In this document: positions 5,170 through 17,100 of the stretch, piece by piece | How positions within the stretch are numbered: position 1 is the stretch's first letter | Layout of the letters: the number at the start of each line of letters is the position of its first letter | Assembly: GCA_900553055.1 (NCBI GenBank) | Contig: USBV01000016.1 | Span: forward strand, 1-17,188 | DNA length: 17,188 nt | DNA from: an uncultured Phascolarctobacterium sp. | GTDB lineage: Bacteria > Bacillota > Negativicutes > Acidaminococcales > Acidaminococcaceae | Direction of reading: 5' to 3' | The notes under the pieces: generated by a model | Database searches by the model: none | What the model saw: only the letters and a program-made list of their open reading frames with translations | Told to the model about the DNA's origin: nothing | Program-made: the position numbers and the translations under genes

Positions 5170-8100
5170 TTAAGCTTCATTTTTATTCTCTTCTTGATCA
5201 GTCTCTTGCTTTTCTTCAATACGCAAGCCGCTATTATCCTTTTGCAGCACTACCTTGCCACTATTGGCTGTGTACGCAATCTCGCTTTTGGGTTGTGCCG
5301 GCAGCTCCAGCAAATCGTATCTGCCAAAGTAGACTGCAGGGTTGCCATAATGAGCTACAAAACTATCATTGGGCTTAAAATCTACCAGCTTCGCGCTCAA
5401 ATCCTCGGCGGACCAGCGTTGGTTAGCACTTCTATAGCCTGTATCAATATGCAACAGCAGTCCATTGGAGCGTTGGTATCTAGGAGTATCCACATAAAGG
5501 TTCATCCAGCCATTGTTGTCGCCCTTGCCGAAGGTATCGGGTGCGCTGCCTGCCTGAGCCATTCTAGCTTTCAGTTCTCTCATAGTCTTGAGAGCCTTAA
5601 TAGTTTCGGAATTCTCTGCAAGAACAGCCCGGAATTCATCCGCAGTTACCCGCATGTTCAGGCCAGTGTTAGCACTGCCATCGCTCAAATCATAGTACAG
5701 AGCATTGCTGCTGTCGTGGTAAGGAGTCGTGCCACCGCCATAAACGCCGGTTACATAGCCTTGGCTCTCGAAGTGAGCCTCGCCACCCACATGAAGCTTA
5801 TCTATGCTCATCGTACCACCGATGATTACGTTAGCATTGGTTACATTCATGGTAGTAAAGCGTACATCGCCCTCAACCTGCATGCCAAAGTCACTCTTCA
5901 TGGTGCCATTGCCACCAGCCTCGCCCACGCCGTTGACATCGACGATTAGGGTACCCTCGTTGCTGCTGCGAGTGATGGTGCCCACGCCGTAAACGATGTT
6001 ACCAGCCCCATCCGTATGCTTGAAGGAATTGCCCTGGAGCAGGAGATGATCGCCCACAGTGATGTTGTTCACGGTAATATCGGAGCTAGCGCTTTCGGTA
6101 TAGAGTACAACGTCATCGCCCTTGATAGTGCCGATGGTTACATTGCCGGACTGGCTGCCAGCTGCCGCAGTATCACCGGCAATAAGCTCTTGAATATTGA
6201 TTTCGCCATAGGTGGTCACAGCGCTGATGGAACCATTAAGAGCCTTCAGGCTATCACTATTGCCGCTGGTTACACCAATCTCGCCATCCAAAACGATGCT
6301 GCCCTGATTAGAAATAACCTGGCTATTATTATATACACCGCCATAGTTGGACTTCACAACAACATCACCATCCGCCTCAACAGATGCGAAGTTAGTACCA
6401 ATAGTTAAGCTCTTACCACTTTCCAGAGTGATGTCCTGATGGCTGACGAGTGCCAAATCATTGTACAGATAACCTTCAGGCGCAGTCAGTTCCATGCCGC
6501 TATCACTCAAAATAAAGCGCTTGTTATCATTATAAGCACTGCCCAAGCCTGCGTTGAATTTGGCGGTTGTGCTGGTGCCGGTGGTATAGCCGGTGCCACC
6601 AAGATAATCGTAGTAGCCATTACCCGTGCTATCCCTTTGCCCATCTACCAGCTTGTAATCATCATAGTTGGTGACATTGCCCTTGTCAGAGTGCAGCACC
6701 ACATTGCCTGCTTCAGCAAGACTCTTAGTGCCGTCGTTTTGAGCCACGATATCGCCACGGTTCACCACATCACCAGCACGGAAGGCTTCCAGCTGACCAG
6801 TAATGCCGTCTTGAATCAATACTCTTGTATTGCTATCATCAACATAGCTTACTTGGGTATAAATCTGTTCATTGTTCGGAGCTGCAAGCAAGGTGTTACT
6901 CAAGAATACCTTTTCACCATTGTCATCAAGGTAATAGTTTTCAGTTATGATAATGCGGTCGCCTACATCATAACCAGCGGTGTTCAACGCTTCTTTAGCA
7001 CCGGTTGCAGTATTAACCAACCAAATCTTATGGTCGGGCTCAATATCCCCACCAGCATTCAAGGTTACATTGCCATTGAGGGCAACAACCTCGCCCTTCG
7101 TAGCATTTACTACAGTGCCATGAGCAGCATTGAGCTCGATATTGCCATTGATGGACACAAGATTAGCAAAGTTAATTAAATCGCCATCCGTATCGCTCAG
7201 CGTAATGTCGCCGCCTGCAAGGATTACATCGCCGTAGCTGCCAATGCCTTCCTGAGCCTTTAGGGTTACATTGCCCAGTGCCACTAAGTAATCCTTGGTA
7301 TTAACAATCGCACCCTTTTCTGCCAAGATTTCAATATTGCTAGTTGCAATATTGTAGCTAGGATCGACAGGCGCAATACTGATGTGCTTAGAGGCTTCAT
7401 AGTCATAGCTTTCAGAGCCATCATGCAATCTATTGAAATCGTCGTTGTTATAAACGTTGCCCAGCTCGGACTTGAGCAGGATGCTGCCGCTGCCCTCGGC
7501 ATCGGAGTTCGTCTTACCAATGGCGATGATGTCGCCGTAGTTGGTGACGCTGTAGCCATTGCCACTCCCGTCTGCCCCACGAGCCTCCAAAATAACCTTA
7601 CCGCCCAAGGTAACAATATCACCGGAGGAAGGTTGATTTTCTATGCCATTGACAACATTGCCATGCTCAGCCACAAGTTTTACATCACCATACACGGACT
7701 CTAGTACTGCGGTATTCACCATGTCACCCTGAGTTGCGGTTAAAGTGATATCCTTGCCTGCATATACGTTGTATGCGAAGTTGGTCAAACCCTGAGCTGC
7801 GGTCAAGCTAATATTCTCGCCGGACTCAAGATCTTTATTATTGTACAAGTGACCATTCTCAGCACTAAACACAATATTGCCCGTGGCGATATCCACGCCC
7901 TTGTACTTGGGATCCCAGTTAGTAGCAACTTCGGTGGACAAAGTATTGAAATCATCGTAGTTGGTCAAATTGCCCTTAGCGGCTTCCAGAGTAATAGTGC
8001 CATTCAAGGCCAGAACATCGCCAGCGTTGAAGACAGAACCATTCTTCACTATAATGTGCTTTTCATTGCCTATCTGGGCTACATATTCCCCCTCATCGCT

Positions 8101-11100
8101 CTTGGAAAGGGCCGTGCCAGCAGGAAGAGTATTTAGCTCGCCATTAGCGTCAAAATAATAATAATAACCATTTTTACTTTCGGCTCGCAGCGTTACATTA
8201 CCACCGCCAGTGAGCAAATCAGCGCTACCCTCGTTAAAGATGATACCGTCAGTGGAAATAATGCTGATGTTGCCGCTTTCTGTTTCCATAACGCCAATGT
8301 TTAAGAGATTCTTAGTAGCAGTCATGCTCATATTACCCTCATGGGTATAATAGCTGCCCAAGTTAGCGATATCGCCACCAGCACTGACGGTAATATTACC
8401 ATTCTCAGTAATGATATATCTGCCAGTGTTGCCTACATCAACGCCAGCGATGACAGTAATATTGCCATCCTTAGCCAAAGTATAATCACCAATATTGGCA
8501 ATGCTACCCACGGCCCGCACCTCAATATCGCCTACATCCGTAACCAGATAATCACCCACATTGAGGATGGTCCCCGCCGCCTGCAGACTGATGCCCTTGG
8601 CAGCAGTAATATCAGCATTGCTATCAAAAATTTCACCAAGGCCGTTATGAATATCACCAATGTTACTATTACCTGCAACTGTGCTACCCTTATCTGCTAT
8701 TAAGGTCACCGTACTATTCTCAGAAGTAATTTGGTTTTCATTGATTATACTGCCGTTTTGAGTATGCAGCAAAACCTCCTGCTTGGTCAAAATGGTGCCT
8801 TTATTAGTAATATCAGCTTCTTCGTTCAGAATAGTTACCTTTCCGGTAGCCATCAATGAGCCATCAACAATAATACTATTCCTTGCACCATTGATATAGT
8901 TTTGGAAAAGGATGTTGCCTGCAACAATTTGATTGTTAGCAACAGTAATGGACAATGCACCATCGTCAGAGCTACCGCTGCCTACAAAAATATTACCATT
9001 AGTAGCTTGCAGCACCACTTTCTTCAGCTCGTTAAACTTGCTGCCTAAGTCAATAGCACACTCATCAGCAGCTCTGCCACCGGCCCACACCTCTAGAATA
9101 TCGCTCACCTTAAGGGCGTAGCCATTAAGGCTAGAAGTATTGTTATCATAGTTCTGGTCAATATAGCCACTGGCTCGTAAAACCAAATTAGATGTCTCTA
9201 TAGAGCCACTTTTAAGCAGTATATTTTTAGCACTGCCCAAATAGATATCAGGAGCAGTGATACTAAAATTATTGTCAAGGCTCATGGTATCTGTGGTGTG
9301 TACGCTAATAGTTTCGCTAGGGGTGAGATTATTTTCCAGGTTCAGCTCGCCATCAACATAAATGCCAACATTCTTTAAGGTTAAAGCATTGCCAGCAGCA
9401 TCCTTGCCATCAACCTGCAAATTCAATATGCCCGCAGGCCCTGCCAATGCAGCACCTTTGCCATCCTCGCTAGCCACGCCGGTTACATAAACACTATCGC
9501 TAGCATGCAAGGTTACATGACTAGTATTGCTAGCAGCAGAATTCAAAATGCGTACGCCCTGATTCTCGTCACGCTTCAGCTCGCCATTTTCATAAATAGC
9601 CTCACCAATACTGCCGTTCCGAGCTTCTAGGACAATAGTGCCATCATTTTCAGCGCGGATATAGTTTTCTACATTGGATCCATTGACCACACCCATGAAA
9701 ATGCTAGTATCCGAGCCCAAATAAATATCCCCACCACTGGAAGCATTGCGCACCAAGAGAGCATTGCTACCCTTTTGGTCCACATAAATACCGCCGCTAG
9801 CGATAGCACTGAGACCATCCTTGGTCTTGTCAGTGCCAAAAAGGTTCATAGTAATATGACTAGCAGAAGTACCAATGGAGCCTCCCGCAGCACTAAGCGA
9901 TAAGCTCTTGCCGGTGATAAGGGGCGCAGTAGCATTAGCAGCATTGTAAATGCCGCCCAAGCTGGTCAAAGTAACCTCGCCCACATTGGTCAAAATATTA
10001 TTCACATACAGGTCTTTGTTCTGAGTGATAGGGTTGCCCTTGTCCTCTACCAGCTTTTGCTCACGGCCCTGCACATAAATATCGCCGTTTAAGGTAGCAC
10101 CACCAGCGCTATTTGCGGCAGCAGATTGAATGGTCAGCTTGCCATTGACTACAGTAGTCCCTTGCCCATTTGTAACCGTCTTGGTGGTTTGTTGCACACC
10201 AATAGGAATGGTCTCGGTATAAACAGCATAGGTGTGCCCATCAGCACCTTTTTCCCAAGTTACCTTAGTAGAAGCGTCCAGCTTGCTCAATGCCTTTAAG
10301 TCATCTAAATGCAAATGCGCTCCCGTTGCTTCATCCTTATCCAGCAAAGTATTAGTATCGATTTTCTTGACAACGCCACTATTGATACCCACACTGTCGG
10401 CAACATTAATGGTGATATTATGGCCAATCACATTGGGATCCTTGTCAGAGGTATCGGGCAGAGCAGAGGTGCCAGGGTTCACAATGCTGTCCTGAATTGC
10501 GTACAACAACCCATAGGCATCCCAGGCCTCATAAGCGCCCAGCTTAGCAGAAGTATTTTGGAAATTTTTCGCAGCCAGCATCTCCGCATTTTCCGCATCG
10601 CTGCTATCGCTTTCAATAATGCCCAAAAGCTTCCATTTCCCCAGAACAGCATCAGAATCGCCACGATTATTGGCCACATAGGGTAAGGCGTCTTCCACAC
10701 TGCCTTGGGAAATAGTTAAGCTTACATCCCCGGCAGCAGAGTAAATTCTGCCCACCCGCAGATTGCCATCACGCTGCTCTAAAGCAATATCTCCCTTAGC
10801 AGAGGCATTTACAGAAGCGTTTAGTGTATCCGCACCCGTGGGCTGCTGCCCTGCGTAAAGCTGCAGTGCAGTTACGGAGCCATCAGCCTGCTTTTGGCCA
10901 TAAATAGAGCCATTAGTGGTGGATAAATCAATGCGGTCGGACACAATTAAGCTACCGGACTTTTGGAAAATATTACCCTCGGAGCCAGCAGCATTGATGG
11001 AAACCAGACCCGTAACACCGGTGGTCTTGGCGCCACTTGCATTTAAGGGCACAGAGCTACCGGCTTCGCTGGTAACGACAGAGCCCAAATTGCCTAAGAC

Positions 11101-14100
11101 CACATTGCCCTTTGCCAGATATGCACCCTGCACATTAAGGGTAAGATTATTCTGCACCAGCTCGCTAGGAGTAGTCATACTGTTGACGGCGCTCACATTG
11201 ACCACATCACCGGCAACTATGGTAATATTCTGCATATCCTTGGCTGCCGTCAAATCGATATCAGCACCGTACAAGGCTCCGCCGCTTTGGATGAGGGAGC
11301 CATTTTGCGAGGTAATATTAACAGTACCCTTCTCCTGGCGCACAATGGTGTTATCAGTGGTGGTTTCATATAGTTTAGTGTTGCCAATATTGCCATTGAG
11401 CTCAATATTGTTAAGGGAAGATACGGTGACGCTAGCGTTGTCCGCAGCATGGCCAACAAAATTAATATTAAAGGTGTTATCAGCCCTAACCACGGCATCA
11501 TAAGTATACAAGGTACCCGTGCTTTCAGTCCAAATGACTTCATAATGCTTGTGATAGCCCCACAGGCCCGAGGAATACCACCGCTCACTTTCCTTGACTG
11601 TATCCGTGTTCAATTGTTTGCTGGAAATAGTGACGTAATTATTATAATCTTCAGTACCGGTCGCAACTCTGATGGTTTCGCCGGAATCACGGGGTCCATT
11701 ATAGGACTGACCTGGCTCATAGGGATCTATGGTGTGCGTACTATGCCATTCGGCTATTTGCTCTGTGGAAACGCCTTCACCCCACAAGCCCCAGCCACCA
11801 TCTTCTAAGTCCTTCTTGTAACGATCAAATGTCGTATTCTCCACGCCGCTGGTCCAGGTGTAGCGGAGCCCAGTTTGAGGAGCATAGTCATAGCCGGTTG
11901 TGGGATCAAAGGCGGTAGTCGTGCCAGTGGCAGAGACCTTGCCCTTGTCGTCAATATTTTTTACAGTTACTGTACTGCTGGTTATTTCGGTCAGTGTATT
12001 CTTGGCCGTATCGGTGATGCTCACCAAGCCCTGCACATCATTGGTCACCAAATCCCCGAGCTGCAAATCGTAGCTAGTCGTATTATTGACATTGATATTG
12101 CTAACCCCATCCAAGCAAATAATCTTGCCATTGCCAGTGCTGGAAATGCGACCTGTCAAATAGATTTTACCGCCGCCGGCATTCACATTCTGTACCAAAA
12201 TCTTTTGGGTGGAGGGATTATAATAAACATCTAAGCGATATTTATAGCAGCCATCATCAGTGCTCCAATAAGCACCACCATCAATAATCTTATATTGCTC
12301 ACCAGTTGTCACTACGCTATCGCTAATGGCACCACCGTTATAGGCGTTATTGATTTTGGTAATTTTGCTTTGCGTCGTAGCATCGGAAATATCCGCATAA
12401 TAATCCCCGAAGCCACTTTGAATAATGCCATTCACATTAATGTCGGAGGCGTTAATATAGATGCTGCCGCCGGCAATATAGCTGCCGCTACCCTTGCTCC
12501 CTCCGGCAGGAGCAGAGCCAAGCTGTGTCATCTCAGAGGTGACAGGATAGGTAGTCTGAGCGCTCCCCCCAGCTCCATATTGGTCAATAATACTTTGATA
12601 TTGGGAATCGTAGAGCTGCCGCACGTCGCCACCAATATTAACGATGCCATCCGTATAGCCCTGCGTGATACTTTGAGCTGCCTCCAGCGTTATGCTGGCA
12701 GCGCTGATACCCACTGCGTCCTGCACATTCTTGCCCTGAATGAGGATGCTGTCCGCCTTGCTATGAATCGTGACGGAGCCATTCTTAGCATAAATATTGC
12801 CTTGAATCTGCACATTAGCTATGGGTTTAATGGAGCCGGAAACAGGCTGTGTTTGGCCCTGTTCATCCACAAAGGATCCAGAATAATTAATGGAGTTACC
12901 ATTGTATAAGCCCTTGATTTCAATCTTTCCGGACTGTCCATCTGCAGTTTCCACCAGGCCAAAGACTGCTCCCTTGGTTTTATTAAGGGCATCGATGCTA
13001 CTGTTAATGGTTGCAGTATCAGCACCGGTAATGCTGGTTCCGTTATAAACGAATTTACCGCCCGGATCATCCACCGTAACGGCATTAACCTTGATCAAAA
13101 GATTGGTATTATTGGTAACAGTAATTGCCGGCGTGCCTTGAGCCTTCATAGTAGCGCTTGCACTACCTAAAAGGCTGTCGGTTTCCACGGTAATATTGCC
13201 ACCGGAGGCCGTCAGCTCAGGAATTTCCACATAATCCACATTGAGGGTATCCTTAGGAATTAAGGTGCCACTAGCGCTTACAGTCACCAAGCCCATGTCA
13301 AGCATTTCCTGCTTGATGCGGTCAGCCTCTGCCTTATAACCCAGATAGGCTGCAGTATGGATTACGGTGCTAGTCTGTGTATCCACAATATCGTCCTTGC
13401 CATATTCACTCATCAAATCCAAGAGCTCATTATAGCGATCGAGCAAGGCATTGGTATAATCCTCGCTGCCAAAGGTCAGGGAAGCCTTGCTTAAGCCCGT
13501 ACTAGCATCCGCATTAATCGTAACTGCCAGCTCGCTAGCATCCTTGGCACCTTCAACGCATGCGCGCATAGCATCGTCGAGGATCACAATATCACCGTTT
13601 GCGCCAATAGTAATACCTATTTCATTGGCCACACCGGCTATGAGCTTACCGTTGATATTCACATAATTGTCGGCAGTTTTACCAGCTATTGTTTCGCCAT
13701 TATCCGTGGTCACAAAGGAACCCTTTTGGCTGCTGCCATAGAAGCCCACATAGCGCGCAGCGGACAGATTAGCCATTTCTCTGCCTGCGGCTGCATAGAG
13801 ATTGCTATGGCGTACACTGGTGCTGGCGCTGGTTTTATCTAGATTAATTTGATTATGCTGCTGAATATTATTATTAATGCTCGGATAAACGGGAATGGGA
13901 ATAATAGCGCCTACAAAATCTTTAGCCTCCACATCCAGATCCAAAGTAGCTACACTACCATCTACATTTTTGCCTGCATAGAGATTGATGTCTTGGGAGC
14001 TATAGATACTGCTACCACCGAGCACATCAATGCTATTATCGCGAATTAAAGTATTATTTACAATGGCGTTAGCACCGCCCAAAGCGCCTGCAGGAGATTC

Positions 14101-17100
14101 GGCATAGGAATAGGTAAAGAGCTTCAGGTCATCCGCTGCTGCGAGGGTAATATCATGATATGCTTTGCTAGTCTTCAAGCTTGTATTTTGTAGCTTAATT
14201 TCCTCGTCATTGGTAATATTATTTTTTACCTTAACCTCTGCTCCTTCAAAAGCCCCCACAGAATAGGCATAGGCATTCACCTGCAGCTGCTCCTCCGTAT
14301 GAGCCTTGGTCTGCAGGGAGCCAGCGCTGGTTATGCTACTATTGTTCAAATCAACATGGGCAGTGGAGTCTATGGTATTCTCAATACCGCAGGTGCTCAC
14401 TTCAAATATGCCATAGCCCTGCCCCAGCACCATTTTGTTAAAGCCATCCCTCTGGTTTAGCTCCACAGTATTTTCTGCTGCAAGAATTGTGTCACCACCG
14501 CTCACAATGGTTGCCCCATTAGCATTTAAATGGGTGTTGGCTGTGATTGCAGAATCCACGCGAGCGTCGCCCCCACCGAAGGCAGTTACGCTTAGGGCAT
14601 CAGCCTTAAAATTGGCTATATCCTTACGCAACGCCTGGGCTTGGAAGCCCTCCACAGCGTTAAAGGCACCACTAAGATTAACAGTGGTCGCGCTGGTCAC
14701 AGTATTTTCCACTCTGCCCGCATAGGGAGAAATATCCATTATGCCTGCGTTAGAGCCATCCGCCTTGGCCAGAATATCATCGCTATTGGCGGCGAAAATA
14801 TTAAAGCTACCAGCGCTGATGCCGGAGGTACCGGCGTTAACCGTAGTTTCGGCCTGCCCACTGGCATGGCTTTGGGCAATATTACTGCCACTTGCTGCCC
14901 CAAGGCCCACATTTACAGAATGGATATAAGCATTGGACGTAGTTGCATTGGTAGCGCCAATGGTAAGCGCAGTAGGCTTTAGCTGTGTTCCGCCAATTTC
15001 ATCGATGATGTTAATGGCGCCCACTGTGGTACTAGCCTGCATAGAGTTATAGGTGCGAACCTTGTCCACATTAATCGCCCCAGCGGCTACACCTACGGAG
15101 TGATTAACAGCTTCCGTGGTATAAGCATCCTTGGTGCCACCGGTTAGAGCTTCTATGTCCACCGCTTGGGCAGTGAAGTTATTCCTATCGCTCACGTCCA
15201 CGGTAGCCTTGCCCTTGGCCCTGGAGGCGACCACGCTGCCACCACCAGCTATACCGCCAATGGTCTCGTTGACGATAATTTCGTCCTTCACTATGGTTGC
15301 ATTCTCTGCCAAAATGGTTATGCCTGATTGCTCGGAGGAACCATCCACTTGCTTGCTAGAGCTGAAGCTGTTCTCAGCGCTAATTTGCTCGTTCTTACCT
15401 AGGGCGATGGCCACCTCAGTGCTATCCTCGCCCTCCAGCACAATACGACCGCCTTTAAGCAAGCTAATATTCATACCAAAAGCGCCATTGTTAAGCTTGG
15501 TTTGATTCAGAGCGTGGATTGACAAGGGATTGACGGCAGTGCTCAGAGCGTTGACAACGCTGATAGTAGAGCCATCTATACTAATGCTATTTTTGCCCAA
15601 ATGCTTCACATAGGCGGTAGTGTCCACATAGGAGGCACCGCTGACGCCGCCCTGACCGGCAAAGCTCTTGATTTCGCCGTCAGTAGTGGAATTAATATCC
15701 ACAGTTTTTCCCTGTAGGGTTGCGTTTTGAATGTTTAGATTGAGCTTATCCTCAACGGTTGTTCTACTAGCCGGCACGCCCACATTGACAATGGCCACCG
15801 TGGCTTGATAAATCTCGATATCCGTATTGGTGGTAGCCTTAGCCTCGGCCTGTATATTGCCGCTGGACACAAGATTGCTATCGGAAATGGTATTGCTAAG
15901 CCCGCCCTGAGCTGCATTACCTTTATTAATAGAGACACTACCCTGCTGTATGCTGTTATCGCCAGTCTTGGCACGAGCAGACTCAGCCTGATTATTCATA
16001 CGCTCCAAGGCCCCGTTGACCATGGTTTGAAACTCTCTAGTATTATAGCTTTGAGTATCGTCATAGGTATAGTCATCCTGTAGATTGGTGCCGATATTGG
16101 TGTGCATGGTGTTCACGCCCACATACAGAGCTGCACCGCCCACGCCCACCATCAGCGTATCCACAGTGCGCTTTTCCAAAGCGTTCACATTGATATCCTT
16201 GGCGAAGGCACTGCTATCCAGTACCGCTGCAGTGGTGCCCGTATTAATATTGAGAGCACCATGCCCTACGCCCACGCCAGCCACAGAACCTGCGGCCACA
16301 GCCACATTTTGGAATTTACTATAGGTATTATTATTAGCTTCCACGGCTATGGAGCCGAACTCCTGCTGAGCGCTGCCCAAGCTTGCATTGTCCAGCTTAG
16401 CTCCCACCTGCGCTTCCATATTCACATTGCTTACAGCGACGCCCCGGGACTCGCCTATAGAAATCTCCAAGGAATCCGCCGAAAGCTCCGTAGCCAGTTG
16501 GGTATTGTTTTCAGCTTTCACCTCAACCTTACTATTGGACGCTCCATCTGCGCTCAGCTCAGCATAGGACAGCTCCGCATTAGTATGGCTAGTGTCCTCC
16601 ACATCGGTAACGCCCACGCTGACAGAAGCGCCTACGATGCCGCCGGACAAAGAGATAGCGTTATTATAGGTCTTAATATCGGTTAAGCGGTTAGCGTCGA
16701 CTGCCAGCTCATGAACGGTGCCCTTAACATTGGAGACCAAGGCTGTAGTATTGCCAGCGAAGCGGTTCACCGATACTGCGCCCGTTACGGCAGCGCCAGC
16801 AATGGCGCTGGCACCGGCCGCGAGACCAGTTTCGCTAAGATGAATTTTCGTATAGCCTAAAGCATCAACGGTAACGCTGTTACCGTTGAGCGCAGTTGTG
16901 CCATCCGCCTTGCCCACGATTCGGGCCACAGTATTGCGCTGCACCGTATTGCGGTCTCCGGCTCCGGCTGCGCCTACGCCTGCGCCCTCACCGGCAGCGC
17001 CCACACTTATCGTATCCAAGTGAGAGCTAATATCTGCTTTATCATAAGCGTTGACGAAAACATTAGCGTTGGTCAAAGCTTCGTTAGTCTTATTAATATC

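Noticed and set aside
5034..5378. A + strand frame beginning MKKIIFLSLLPLLSTA, which looks like a signal peptide
   Set aside because: It starts inside the terminator hairpin, lacks a Shine-Dalgarno sequence, and most of it is antisense to the adhesin C-terminus. The hydrophobic start comes from the pyrimidine-rich run.
5194..7179. Long + strand frames (251 and 246 codons, among others) opposite the adhesin gene
   Set aside because: They are antisense to a clearly coding frame, have no family resemblance or ribosome sites, and arise from its Gly/Asn/Thr-rich codon pattern. The same applies to the other long + strand frames up to 16686.
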